A DNA stretch of 64,000 nt from Streptomyces sp. Tue 6430 (GCA_021568835.1 JAKGSH010000010.1:3534001-3598000); one strand, 5' to 3'. Counted from the first letter of the stretch, positions 33,993-43,300 are shown. The notes: a model not told the origin generated them from the sequence alone. A program made the numbers and translations.

Positions 33993-35393
33993 TCAGTGAT
34001 GGAAGCCGGTGGCCGCCCCCTTGTCCCGGGTCTGCGGGTGCGGCTGCCGGCGCAGCTCCGGAAGCAGCCGCGTCAGGTCGTCGAGGAAAAGCTCGGCCAG
34101 GTCCGCCGAGAAGCCGTTGCGGCACACGATCCGCAGGACGGACAGATCCTCGCGGTTCGGCGGGAAGGTGTACGCCGGCACCAGCCAGCCGTGCTCACGC
34201 AGCCGCCGGGAGACGTCGAAGACGTCGTACGACTCGACACCCGGGGCCGTGGTGAGGGCGAAGACGGGCAACTGGTCGCCCCGGGTCAGCAGCCGGAAGT
34301 CGCCGAGCGCCTCCACCCGGTCGGCCAGCTCCCGGGCGACGTCCCGCGTGGACCGCTGCACGGCCCGGTAACCCGAGCGGCCCAGCCGCAGGAACGTGTA
34401 GTACTGCGCGACGACCTGGGCGCCGGGCCGCGAGAAGTTCAGCGCGAAGGTCGGCATGTCGCCGCCCAGGTAGTTGACGCGGAAGACCAGCTCCTCGGGC
34501 AGGGCGTCCTTGTCGCGCCACAGGGCCCAGCCGACCCCGGGGTAGACCAGGCCGTACTTGTGCCCGGAGGTGTTGATCGACGCCACGCGCGCGAGGCGGA
34601 AGTCCCACACGAGGTCCTCGTCCAGGAAGGGCGCGATCATCGCGCCGGACGCCCCGTCGACGTGCACCGGCACGTCGAGGCCGGTCCGCTCCTGGAGGGC
34701 GTCCAGGGCCGCGCACAGTTCGGCGATCGGCTCGTAGGACCCGTCGAAGGTGGAGCCGAGGATGCCGACGACCCCGATGGTGTTCTCGTCGCACAGGTCG
34801 GCGGCGGCCTGCGGGTCCAGATGGAAGCGCTCGCCCTCCATGGGCACCAGCCGGGCCTCCACCTCCCAGAAGGTGCAGAACTTCTCCCAGCAGACCTGGA
34901 CGTTGACCCCCATGACCAGGTTGGGTCGGGCGGCCGGGTCGGTGGTGCGTTTGCTCCACCGTCGCTTGAGGGCCATCCCTGCGAGCATGCACGCCTCGCT
35001 CGACCCGGTCGTCGAGCAGCCCACGACCGCCGACGGATCGGGCGCGTTCCACAGGTCGGCGAGCATGGCCACGCAGCGGCGCTCCAGTTCCGCGGTGCGC
35101 GGGTACTCGTCCTTGTCGATCATGTTCTTGTCGCGGCACTCCGCCATCAGCAGCCCGGCCTGCGGCTCCATCCACGTGGTGACGAAGGTGGCCAGGTTCA
35201 GCCGGGAGTTGCCGTCCAGCATCAGTTCGTCGTGCACCAGCTGGTACGCCGTGGAGGGCGGGGTCGGGCCGTCCGGCAGCCGGTGCTTGGGCGGCGCCTC
35301 GGTCATACCGCTGACCGGGTCCGCATCGCCGTAGAAGGGATTCACGGACAGGGAGCGCTCGTCGGCCTTGGTGGGGCCTTCGTGCAGGGCCAT
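33993..35393 (-). CDS. gadB: Glutamate decarboxylase, PLP-dependent
   Basis: A 466-residue enzyme: SEACMLAGMALKRRW in the large domain and the PLP-binding Lys in INTSGHKYGLVYPGVG. Length and motifs match bacterial GadB, which converts glutamate to GABA and consumes a proton. The ATG at 35393 has AGGAG upstream. Nine 7-bp tandem repeats lie immediately before this ribosome site and could affect expression. The next upstream gene is a ClC chloride channel on the same strand; GAD and ClC antiporters act together in acid resistance in enteric bacteria, so the pairing may be meaningful. Confidence 0.95.
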   Translation of the reverse strand: MALHEGPTKADERSLSVNPFYGDADPVSGMTEAPPKHRLPDGPTPPSTAYQLVHDELMLDGNSRLNLATFVTTWMEPQAGLLMAECRDKNMIDKDEYPRTAELERRCVAMLADLWNAPDPSAVVGCSTTGSSEACMLAGMALKRRWSKRTTDPAARPNLVMGVNVQVCWEKFCTFWEVEARLVPMEGERFHLDPQAAADLCDENTIGVVGILGSTFDGSYEPIAELCAALDALQERTGLDVPVHVDGASGAMIAPFLDEDLVWDFRLARVASINTSGHKYGLVYPGVGWALWRDKDALPEELVFRVNYLGGDMPTFALNFSRPGAQVVAQYYTFLRLGRSGYRAVQRSTRDVARELADRVEALGDFRLLTRGDQLPVFALTTAPGVESYDVFDVSRRLREHGWLVPAYTFPPNREDLSVLRIVCRNGFSADLAELFLDDLTRLLPELRRQPHPQTRDKGAATGFHH

Positions 35394-35407
35394 GGGATTC
35401 TCCTGTC

Positions 35408-35470
35408 GGGGCTCGGGGCTCGGGGCTCGGGGCTCGGGGCTCGGGGCTCGGGGCTCGGGGCTCGGGGCTC
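35408..35470. repeat. Nine tandem copies of GGGGCTC upstream of gadB
   Basis: Nine perfect 7-bp units fill 35408-35470, ending in a degenerate GGGGGTC. They lie 15 bp upstream of the gadB start, directly before its ribosome site, in the 160-nt gap to the ClC gene. Confidence 0.93.
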
Positions 35471-35554
35471 GGGGGTCAGTGGTCAGTGATCGGGGTACGG
35501 GGCCGGCGTCGGCGTCCTCCCCGCTCGTTCATCGGATCGAAGGGCCCGATCGGT

Positions 35555-36868
35555 TCACCGGATCGCCGTCCCGTCCTCCCGCAGCTGCATCTGCGGCCTG
35601 CCGGTCACCAGCAGCCAGGCCGGCAGCGAGGCGATGCACAGCAGCGCGATGATCGAGGGGGAGGAGACCAGGACGGCGGCGACGAACAGGCTCACCCAGC
35701 CCTGCCGGGTGAGGGCGAGGAGCACCCCGAGCACGCCCGTCGCGACCCCCACCGCGGGATGCACGGCGGGCACGAGGGCGTGGGCGGTCAGCCCGAGGGC
35801 GGCCCCCACGAACACCGCCGGGAAGATCCGTCCGCCGCGGAAGCCGCAGGACGTGGCGACGAGCAGCGCGGCCAGTTTCACCACCGTCATCGTGGCGAAC
35901 TCCCCGGCCGTCCAGCCCTCGGGATCACGGGCCAGCTCACCGACCTCGTCCAGCCCCTTGAAGAGCGTCAGATGGCCGCCCAGTGCCGCCAGCAGCCCCA
36001 GCACGACCCCGCCGGCAGGCAGCGCCAGCATGGGGTGTCGCAGCCGGACGAAGACGCCGTGGACGTACGGGAGGGCGCGTACGGCGGCCATGCCGAGCAG
36101 CGCGCCCACGGAGGCGATCACCATCGCCGACAGCAGATCGTCCCAGTCGGGCTGCCCGAACGCCGGCAGGTCGAGGTCGAAGCTCGGACGGTCCATCAGG
36201 GTCGTCGTCATCGCGCCGGCCGCGGCTGCGACGAGCGGCGCGAAGACGCTGTCCCACAGCGGCCCCTCGGCCTGCCGCCCGGCCAGCGCCTCGGAGATCA
36301 GCAGCGCCGCCGCGACCGGCGTGCCGAACAGCGCCCCGATCGTCGCGGCCTCCGCCAGCACCGGCCACACCCGGCCCGGCGCCCGCGGCAGCAGCCGACG
36401 GCCCAGCCAGTACGCCAGTCCCACGTTCACCGCGATCACCGGGTTCTCCGGGCCCAGGCTCGGCCCGCCCGCCAGCATCAGCATGGTCGCCAGCAGCAGC
36501 CCCGGCAGCACCATGGGCGGCAGCACGGAGGCGTCCAGGCCGGTGGTCGCCGGATCGGGGCCGGCGTGCCCCGGCACCTTCCACACCACCAGGCCGACCG
36601 CGACGCCGGTGGCGGTGAGCACGACCAGCATCCACAGCACCGAGTACCTGCCCACCCCGAGGGCGTCCGGCAGGTTCTCCCACAGCACGTCCTGCAACTG
36701 TCCGGCCAGCTCGCTCACCAGCAGCAGGAGCAGGCTCGCCAGCACACCGACGATCAGGGCGGGCAGGATCGAGGGCAGCAACGCGCGCGCGGAGCTCGCC
36801 GGAGAGGGGGGCGCCTGCCGCGCGGTGTCCTGAGCCACGGGCTCACGATAAGCGGACAAAAAGGACAT
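35555..36868 (-). CDS. ClC-family chloride channel/antiporter
   Basis: A 437-residue membrane protein with many helices. The filter region reads GGPSLGPENPVIAVNVG, with the glutamate that serves as the external gate, and a C-terminal LLALTRQGWVSLF block. The ATG at 36868 is provisional because the ribosome site is weak. Divergent from tipA. A proton-coupled antiporter role is suggested by the gate glutamate and by gadB nearby but is not proven. Confidence 0.87.
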   Translation of the reverse strand: MSFLSAYREPVAQDTARQAPPSPASSARALLPSILPALIVGVLASLLLLLVSELAGQLQDVLWENLPDALGVGRYSVLWMLVVLTATGVAVGLVVWKVPGHAGPDPATTGLDASVLPPMVLPGLLLATMLMLAGGPSLGPENPVIAVNVGLAYWLGRRLLPRAPGRVWPVLAEAATIGALFGTPVAAALLISEALAGRQAEGPLWDSVFAPLVAAAAGAMTTTLMDRPSFDLDLPAFGQPDWDDLLSAMVIASVGALLGMAAVRALPYVHGVFVRLRHPMLALPAGGVVLGLLAALGGHLTLFKGLDEVGELARDPEGWTAGEFATMTVVKLAALLVATSCGFRGGRIFPAVFVGAALGLTAHALVPAVHPAVGVATGVLGVLLALTRQGWVSLFVAAVLVSSPSIIALLCIASLPAWLLVTGRPQMQLREDGTAIR

Positions 36869-36925
36869 CGCCCGGGGAGGGTCACTGTCGGGGGAGAGGG
36901 CGCCGTCGACGGGGAGGCGGCGGGC

Positions 36926-36956
36926 TTGCACCTCACGTCGCGTGAGGGCCCAGCGT
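36926..36956 (+). promoter_or_regulatory. MerR-type tipA promoter with palindromic operator
   Basis: TTGCAC (36926-36931) and CAGCGT (36951-36956) are separated by 19 bp, the long spacing typical of MerR-activated promoters. Between them lies a perfect palindrome, CCTCACG-TCG-CGTGAGG. It closely matches my recollection of the S. lividans tipA promoter. Confidence 0.85.
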
Positions 36957-37072
36957 GGAGGACGAACACAGAAGGGAGCGGACGAAGTGAGCTACCCCGT
37001 GGGACAGGTCGCCGGCTTCGCCGGGGTGACGGTGCGCACCCTGCACCACTACGACGGCATCGGCCTGCTCCC

Positions 37073-37134
37073 GTTGTCGAGACCGTAGTCAGGTCTCGGC
37101 ATTCCGGGTGTTTCGGCCCGGAAGGTCCGTCACA
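37073..37134 (-). ncRNA. Putative omega (reRNA) 3' end of the TnpB system
   Basis: The 62 nt after the tnpB stop contain two perfect 7-bp hairpins on the minus strand (37102-37108/37117-37123 and 37078-37084/37092-37098) and reach the element end. TnpB guide RNAs normally span the 3' part of tnpB and this region, with the guide taken from the flank beyond 37073, here tipA sequence. The 5' end is unknown. Confidence 0.55.
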
Positions 37135-38592
37135 TCACCAAAGCGTGAGGGCTTCGGTTTGAGGACGGTCTCTCGTTTCCTCCTGCCGCTGGTGCGGCAG
37201 GGCTGCGCCACCTGCCCGCCCCGCTTCCGCCTTGCGGCGGGGGCGGGTGGCGCGGGTCTTCCGGTCGGCTCCACGAGGTTTCGACACCGCCGGGGCGGTG
37301 TCCTGGTCTCCGGCCACTCCGGTACCAGTCACGCAGGCTGCCGCGAGAGCGGCGAGGTTGAGCGCGGCGTTGTCGTCCCGGTCCAGAACCAGGTGGCAGG
37401 CGTCGCATTCGTAGGTCCGGACGTGCAGTGGCAGTTTGGTTTTCACCGCGCCGCACCCGGAGCAGGTTTTGGAGGAGGGGTACCAGCGGTTGGCGACCAC
37501 GAGGCGGGTGGCGTGGCGCCGGCGGGTCTTGTAGTCGAGTTGGCGTCGGATCTCCCCGAATCCGGCATCGGCGATCCGGCGGGCCAGGCGCCGGTTACGG
37601 AGCATCCCGGCGACGTTGAGGTCCTCGACCACGACGGCGCCGTACTCGGCGGCCACGCTCGTGGTGAGTTTGTGCAGGGCGTCTTCGCGGAGGTTCGCCA
37701 CGCGATGGTGGACCTTGTTCCGCTGGGCGTTGGCCTTCTCCCACCGCCTGGACGGCTTCTGCCCGGTGCGCCGGTCGGGGCCCTGGCGGCGGGACACGAT
37801 GCGGGAGGCGCGGCGCAGCTGCCTGCGCGCCCGGTCGTAGTGCCCGGGGGTGGCGACGGTGCGGATCTCGCCGGTGCTGTCGGCCATGACCGAGAGGGTC
37901 TTCACCCCGAGATCGATCCCGACCGCCGTGTCCGGCCGGGCGACCCGTGTGAGGTCGCGCTTGGCCTCGGCCTGGAAGGAGACGAACCAGCGTCCGCGTT
38001 CGTGGCGGACTGTCGCGGACAGGATGCGGACGCTCCCGGCCCGGACGCGGTCAAGGAGCTTCACGGTGGGCTCGTGGACACGGATCGCGCCGAGCCGGGG
38101 CAGCGTCACATGCCGGCCGTCGGTGTCGACATGGATCACGCCGGTGGTGAAGCGGCAGGACAGGCGCGCTTTCCGCTTCGACTTGAAACGCGGCATACCG
38201 ACTCGTTTGCCCTTGCGCTGTCCGCGCCTGGACTTCGCGTAGTTGTCGAACGCTGCTGCGGCGTTCGCGAGGCCGGTGGAGTACGCCTCCTTCGAGTTCT
38301 CCTCCCACCAGGCGGCGAACCTCGGGTCGGTGTGTTTGGCCTCGTTGAACGCCTTCCGCAGCGCGGTCAGCGACCACGGCCGCCACTGAGTCAGCCCGTC
38401 CTCGGCGATCCCGTACGACTCCTCCGCGCGGCGCTGCCACCACGACGCCCCGACCCAGGCGACAGCCCAGTTGTACGCGGCACGCGCGGCGCCGCAGTGC
38501 GAGCGCAGCGCGGCCTCCTGGACGGCGTTCGGGTCCAGGGCGAACCGGAACGCCTGCACCACGAACCCGGGCTGCGGCCGAAACTTCTTCAC
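37135..38592 (-). CDS. tnpB: TnpB RNA-guided nuclease of the IS607 element
   Basis: A 485-residue TnpB. The RuvC acidic residues are present: Asp in GIDLGVKTLSVMA, Glu in VVVEDLNVAGM and Asp in LDRDDNAALNL. The zinc finger is CSGCGAVKT...YECDACH. The C-terminal 60 residues are basic and low-complexity. The GTG start overlaps the tnpA stop (GTGA), an arrangement common in IS607 elements. Family members are RNA-guided nucleases that help retain the element. Confidence 0.93.
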   Translation of the reverse strand: MKKFRPQPGFVVQAFRFALDPNAVQEAALRSHCGAARAAYNWAVAWVGASWWQRRAEESYGIAEDGLTQWRPWSLTALRKAFNEAKHTDPRFAAWWEENSKEAYSTGLANAAAAFDNYAKSRRGQRKGKRVGMPRFKSKRKARLSCRFTTGVIHVDTDGRHVTLPRLGAIRVHEPTVKLLDRVRAGSVRILSATVRHERGRWFVSFQAEAKRDLTRVARPDTAVGIDLGVKTLSVMADSTGEIRTVATPGHYDRARRQLRRASRIVSRRQGPDRRTGQKPSRRWEKANAQRNKVHHRVANLREDALHKLTTSVAAEYGAVVVEDLNVAGMLRNRRLARRIADAGFGEIRRQLDYKTRRRHATRLVVANRWYPSSKTCSGCGAVKTKLPLHVRTYECDACHLVLDRDDNAALNLAALAAACVTGTGVAGDQDTAPAVSKPRGADRKTRATRPRRKAEAGRAGGAALPHQRQEETRDRPQTEALTLW

Positions 38593-39173
38593 TCGGCGGC
38601 CTCGGCGGTCGCCACGGCCACCGCGCGGGTGGCCCGGTTCTTCGCCGCCCGCCGCCCGTACAAGCGGGCGCACATCGAGGTCAGCACCTCGGTGATGTCC
38701 CGCACCAGGTCATCGGTGGTCTCAGCGGGGTCGAGGACGACCAGGCGCCGCCCGGACGCAGTGAGGACGGCCTCCAGATGCTCGACGCCGAACCGGGCCA
38801 GCCGGTCACGATGCTCGACCACGATCACCGCCGCCTGCGGGTCGGACAGCAGGCGGTGCAGCTTGCGGCGCCGCCCGTTCAGTCCCGACCCGACCTCGGT
38901 GACGACCTCGGCGACCGGCAGGCCAAGCCCGTTCGCCCCGTCCACCACCCGTGACGCCTGCCGGTCCAAGTCGGCTTTCTGGTCGGCTGACGAGACACGG
39001 CAGTACGCCACCACCCGCCCCGAGGCCGCGGCGACGACCGGAGCGGGCTCGGCAACCAGCCACGTACCGGACGGCGCCTGGCGGACCGGAACGGGCATCT
39101 TCCCCTCCTTCACCCATCGCCAGGCGGTCTGATAGCTCACGCCCTGCTGCCGTGCCCACTCCGAAAGCTTCAC
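38589..39173 (-). CDS. tnpA: IS607-family serine recombinase (TnpA)
   Basis: A protein of about 194 residues. An N-terminal MerR-like HTH (VKLSEWARQQGVSYQTAWRW) is followed by a serine-recombinase domain with the catalytic Ser in AYCRVSSADQKADLDRQ and the conserved EHRDRLARFG. The GTG at 39173 gives the family N terminus; another GTG at 39197 would add eight residues, and neither has a clear ribosome site. Intact catalytic residues suggest the element can still move. Confidence 0.9.
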   Translation of the reverse strand: MKLSEWARQQGVSYQTAWRWVKEGKMPVPVRQAPSGTWLVAEPAPVVAAASGRVVAYCRVSSADQKADLDRQASRVVDGANGLGLPVAEVVTEVGSGLNGRRRKLHRLLSDPQAAVIVVEHRDRLARFGVEHLEAVLTASGRRLVVLDPAETTDDLVRDITEVLTSMCARLYGRRAAKNRATRAVAVATAEAAE

Positions 39174-39939
39174 AAGACCAAGATATTCAAGACGCACGAC
39201 TAGAGACGACTATGAATGACTAGAAAATCTGTAGCAGCTTTCACCCCCCGAGCGAGCGCAGCCACGCGGGCCATCGGCGCTACAGCGACGCCGACCTCGA
39301 CCGGCTGCAGCAGATCCTGTTCTACCGGGAGCTCGGCTTCCCGCTCGACGAGGTCGCCACCCTGCTCGACGATCCGGAGGCGGACCCCCGCGCGCACCTG
39401 CGCCGCCGGCTCGACCTGCTGACCGCCCGGATCGAGCAGCTCCAGGAGATGGCCGCGGCCGTGGAACACGCCATGGAGGCACGTGAGATGGGCATCGACC
39501 TGGCCCCGAGGAACGCTTCGAGGTCTTCGGGGACAAGGACCCCGAGCAGTACGCCGAGGAGGCCGAGCGGCGCTGGGGCGGCACCGAGCCGTACGCGGAG
39601 TCACAGCGCCGGGCCGCCCGCTACACCAAGGACGACTGGCGGCGCATGCAGGAGGAGGTGGCCGACTGGAGCGCACGCTACGACGCGCTCATGGCGGCCG
39701 GCGAACCGCCCACCGGCGAGCGGGCCATGGACATGGCCGAGGAACACCGGCAGCACATCAGCGGCTGGTTCTACGCGTGCTCCTACGCGCTCCACCGGTC
39801 CCTGGGCGAGATGTACGTCACCGACGAGCGGTTCAAGGCCTTCTACGACTCCACCCGTCCGGGTCTCGCCGAGCACCTCAGGGAGGCGATCGCCGCCAAC
39901 GCGGCCCGGCACACGTCCGCGTAGGGCCCCGGCCCGGGG

Positions 39940-40305
39940 TCACTCCCGGGCCACGACCACCGCCGTCCCGTACGCGCACACCTCGGTGCCCACGTCGGCC
40001 GCCTCCGTGACGTCGAAGCGGAAGGCGAGCACGGCGTTGGCGCCACGCGCGCGTGCCTGCTCCACGAGCCGGTCCATGGCCTGGTTGCGGGTCTCCACGA
40101 GCGTTTTGGTGAGGCCCTTCAGCTCGCCGCCGATCATCGACTTCAGCCCGGCCCCGATCTGGCTACCGAGGTGCCGCGAGCGCACCGTCAGCCCGAAGAC
40201 CTCACCGATGACCTGCTCGACCCGGTGTCCGGGTACGTCGTTGGTGGTGACGACCAGTACGTCCGGCCGGGGCCCCTGGCCGCCGCCGTAATCTTCGATG
40301 CCCAT
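39940..40305 (-). CDS. YbjQ-family (heavy-metal-binding-like) protein
   Basis: A 121-residue YbjQ/UPF0145 protein: VVTTNDVPGHRVEQVIGEVF, ending with ANAVLAFRFD and EVCAYGTAVVV. The family forms pentameric rings of uncertain role. The ATG at 40305 is preferred to a GTG two codons earlier. It points into the tipA end. Confidence 0.9.
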   Translation of the reverse strand: MGIEDYGGGQGPRPDVLVVTTNDVPGHRVEQVIGEVFGLTVRSRHLGSQIGAGLKSMIGGELKGLTKTLVETRNQAMDRLVEQARARGANAVLAFRFDVTEAADVGTEVCAYGTAVVVARE

Positions 40306-40444
40306 GCTCACAGGTTTGCCCGGGCGGGCTCACAGTGCATCCTGGGGACCCCCATGGAACCTGGGGCGGACACATGACGTTGATAGCTTTGTGCGGCCGT
40401 AGAAGGACGCTGAATTCCCTCACCCCCGTCAGGAGCCCGGAACC

Positions 40445-41437
40445 GTGACGACCCTTGCCCTCGGACCGAGCTGGCTGGATCCCGATTACCTGCTGGACAG
40501 CTTTGGCATCTGGGGCCTGCTGCTCATCGTCTTCGCGGAGTCGGGCCTGCTCATCGGCTTCTTCCTGCCGGGTGACTCGCTGCTGTTCACCGCGGGTCTG
40601 CTGATCACGTCGGGCCAGCTGGACTTCCCGCTGTGGGCGGCCATCGCCCTGATCTGCGCGGCGGCGATCCTGGGCGACCAGGCGGGCTACATGTTCGGCA
40701 AGAAGGTGGGGCCGTCCCTCTTCACCCGCCCGAACTCCCGCCTCTTCAAGCAGGAGAACGTCACCAAGGCGCACGAGTTCTTCGAGAAGTACGGTCCCAA
40801 GTCCCTGGTCCTGGCCCGCTTCGTGCCCATCGTGCGCACGTTCACGCCGATCATCGCCGGCGTCAGCGGCATGCGGTACCGCTCCTTCCTGGTCTTCAAC
40901 GTCATCGGCGGCGTCCTGTGGGGCGCGGGCGTGACCCTGCTCGGCTCCTGGCTGGGCAACATCGACTTCGTCAAGAAGAACATCGAGCCGATCCTGCTCC
41001 TGATCGTCCTTCTCTCGGTGGTCCCGATCATCATCGAGTTCCTCCGCGCCCGCTCCCAGTCCAGGAAGAACCCCCCGCAGGCCGAGCCCTCCGCCCAGCA
41101 GGACCCGGCCCCCGCCCCCGTCATGGACGACGCCACCACCCGGCTCCGCCGCGTCGAGGGCCACGACGCGTACGGCGACCAGACCGGTGACCAGGGCCGG
41201 AACCAGTACCAGGGCAGCGACCAGTACCAGGGCGGCAACCAGGGGCAGAACCAGTACCAGGGCGAGTACCAGCCCGACTACTACGGCCAGCAGTACCAGC
41301 AGCAGTACCCCCAGCAGCAGCAGTACCCCCAGCAGCAGTACCCGCAGCAACAGCAGTACCCCCAGCAGGACTGGCAGTCCCAGCCCCAGCAGCCGCAGCA
41401 GCAGAACGGCCAGTACCCGCACAACCAGGGCTACTGA
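40445..41437 (+). CDS. DedA-family membrane protein with Gln/Tyr-rich tail
   Basis: A 330-residue protein. The first 205 residues are a DedA/VTT domain (IVFAESGLLIGFFLPGDSLL and the amphipathic ARFVPIVRTFTPIIAG), linked to lipid or undecaprenyl-phosphate recycling in other bacteria. The last 85 residues are cytoplasmic and low-complexity, made of NQYQG and QQQYPQQ repeats. GTG start with AGGAG upstream. Single-gene unit between convergent neighbours. Confidence 0.92.
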   Translation: MTTLALGPSWLDPDYLLDSFGIWGLLLIVFAESGLLIGFFLPGDSLLFTAGLLITSGQLDFPLWAAIALICAAAILGDQAGYMFGKKVGPSLFTRPNSRLFKQENVTKAHEFFEKYGPKSLVLARFVPIVRTFTPIIAGVSGMRYRSFLVFNVIGGVLWGAGVTLLGSWLGNIDFVKKNIEPILLLIVLLSVVPIIIEFLRARSQSRKNPPQAEPSAQQDPAPAPVMDDATTRLRRVEGHDAYGDQTGDQGRNQYQGSDQYQGGNQGQNQYQGEYQPDYYGQQYQQQYPQQQQYPQQQYPQQQQYPQQDWQSQPQQPQQQNGQYPHNQGY

Positions 41438-41482
41438 GACGCGACCGCGGGCACGGGAGATCCGCCGAGGCCGGTCCCGGCG

Positions 41483-43143
41483 TCAGAATCCCCGTGTCCG
41501 CTTGGCGGCCCGCCGTTTCTCCGCGGACCCGATCCGCAGGAACAACCGCGAGATCTCCGACCCCAGGTTCACGCCGATGGCGATGGCCATCGCCAGCGCG
41601 GCCGCCTTGGTCAGGGAGACCAGTCCCGCGTCCACCTCGTTCTGCGCGATGGCCAGCAGCCCGAAGTACGTGGCCGAACCGGGCAGCAGGGGGCCGATCG
41701 CCGCGGTCGTGTAGGGCAGCGCGGACGCGAACCGGTACCGCGACAGCAGCTGCCCGAACAGCCCGACCACCCCCGCCGCGACGGCGGTGGAGGCCACCGG
41801 TGAGATGTCACCGGCATAGTGCATCGCGCCGTACACCGACCAGGCGACGCCTCCGTTCAGCGTCACGGCCAGCACGGTGGACCGTTCCTGCTGGAGCAGC
41901 ACCGCGAAGGTCAGCGACAGCAGCATCGACGCGCCGATCTGCCACAGCGGACGCTTGGCGATGCCCAGGTAGGCGTCGGGGTTGAGATGGGCGCCCAGCT
42001 GCACACCCAGGTAGAGCATGACCAGCACGCCGACGACGATGCCGACGAAGAAGTACATGACCTCCAGCAGACGCGCGGCGGCGGTGATGTAGAAGCCCGT
42101 CAGACCGTCCTGGACGCCCGCCACGAGGGCCCGTCCGGGCAGCAGCGCGAACAGCCCGCCGGTGATGACGGCGGACGCCTTCACGTCGACGTGTCCGAGC
42201 GTCAGCGCGATGCCTATCGCGGCGGGCGGCATCGCGGCCACCAGGAACTGGTAGAACTCCGGCAGTCCGCGCCCGGCGCACAGCCACGCCAGCCGGTCGC
42301 CGAGCATCGCGCCGATCGCCGCCGCCACGAACACGACCAGGTCGCCGCCGACGAGCACCGAGGCCGCGCCGGCCAGCAGTCCGCTCGCCGAGGTCAGCAC
42401 CCAGGTCGGATACGGGTGCCGGTTGCGCCGCATCTCGGCGAGCCGCCGGTACGCCTCCTCCAGGGAGATGTGCGTCTCGGGGTCGCTGAGGTCGTCGACG
42501 AGGTGGAAGACGGCCGCCAGCCGGGTGTAGTCGGTGCCCCGGCGCCGCACGGTCCGCGAGGCCGTCACCGGGTCCTCGACCAGGGAGGGCTGGTACGAGA
42601 TCGACAGCAGGGTGAAGGTGACGTTCGGCTCGCAGCGGTCGAGCCCGTAGGAGCGGCAGACCGCGAACATCGCGGCCTCCACGTCCTCGGCGCCCTCCCC
42701 GCCCGCCAGCAGCAGCTCGCCGATGCGCAGCGTCAGGTCGAGCACGCGCGGGACGGCCGGGCCGCCCTCCTCCGCCTTGGACGGCGGCTCCGGCGCGGGC
42801 CGCTCGGCCACCGGCATGCGCAGCATCGTCCGCATCCGGTCCTGCCAGGGCACGTCCTTGGTCAGACTGACCACGGGAAAGCCCTCGGCGGGCGTGAAGG
42901 CGGGCGGGGCCTGCCGCGAGCTGTACGTCCTCGGCGGACTGAACGCCGACCCCTCGGACTCGCCGCCGGCGGACTGCGCGACGTCCAGACCGACCGGGAC
43001 GGCGAACTCCGACGTGGTCTCCGACTCGCCCCCGCCCCTGGGGACGGCCAGCCCCGCGGGATCGCGAACTCGGAGGTGATCTCCGGATCGAACGTGCCCT
43101 TCGCCTCGTCCGACTGCGGCTTGCGGTCCTCCGCCTCCGTCAC
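41483..43143 (-). CDS. Threonine/serine exporter family protein (ThrE-like), frameshift near its N terminus
   Basis: The protein begins VTEAEDRKPQSDEAKG at a GTG with AGGGAG upstream and, after about 30 residues, the frame breaks. Adding one G to GGGG at 43052-43055 (minus strand) joins IPRG to LAVPRGGGES and continues as one frame to the stop. The N-terminal 150 residues are hydrophilic; a ThrE domain (RIGELLLAGGEGAEDVEAAM) and a C-terminal ten-helix membrane region with GLFALLPGRALVAGVQDGL follow. It exports Thr/Ser in relatives. Downstream of ppa on the same strand. Confidence 0.86.
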
Positions 43144-43300
43144 TGGGCAACGCTCCCTGAACGACACATTCCGTAGACCTCAGTATGCGCACCGGCGTAC
43201 GCGCCTCGACGTACGTGCCTCGAGGGACGCGTACCGAGGTGTGCGTACTGACGTATGCCCAGGGACACGGACTTACCGACATCCGCGTCCGGCACGCCGA

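Larger units (their letters stand above)
37073..39246 (-). mobile_element. Complete IS607-family insertion sequence (tnpA + tnpB)
   Basis: About 2.17 kb, carrying an overlapping serine-recombinase tnpA and tnpB. Its ends are placed by rejoining the tipA frame: the left flank ends in CCC (37070-37072) and the right flank begins within a run of six C (39244-39249), so each boundary is uncertain by about 3 bases. Insertion in a C run without target duplication fits IS607, which prefers GG/CC dinucleotides. Both ORFs are intact, so the insertion is probably recent. Confidence 0.88.
36987..39924 (+). pseudogene. tipA: tipA (thiopeptide-responsive MerR regulator) disrupted by an IS607-family element
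   Basis: The first 28 residues (SYPVGQVAGFAGVTVRTLHH) are a MerR HTH and lie at 36987-37072. The rest resumes at about 39247 with PSERSHAGHRRYSDADLDRL and continues through the TipAS drug-binding domain to the stop at 39924. The match to S. lividans TipA is close along its length. The element interrupts the wing of the HTH, so TipAL cannot be made. A second break, one missing C near 39506, is probably a sequence error. The internal start of the short form TipAS, ATG 39488 with GGAGG upstream, survives. GTG start with GGGAG upstream. Confidence 0.9.

Noticed and set aside
35408..35470. CRISPR-like array
   Set aside because: The repeat is 7 bp with no spacers and no cas genes. It is a simple tandem repeat.
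37135..38592. Cas12-type effector
   Set aside because: Zinc finger, size and the overlapping serine recombinase identify IS607 TnpB. No CRISPR array is present.
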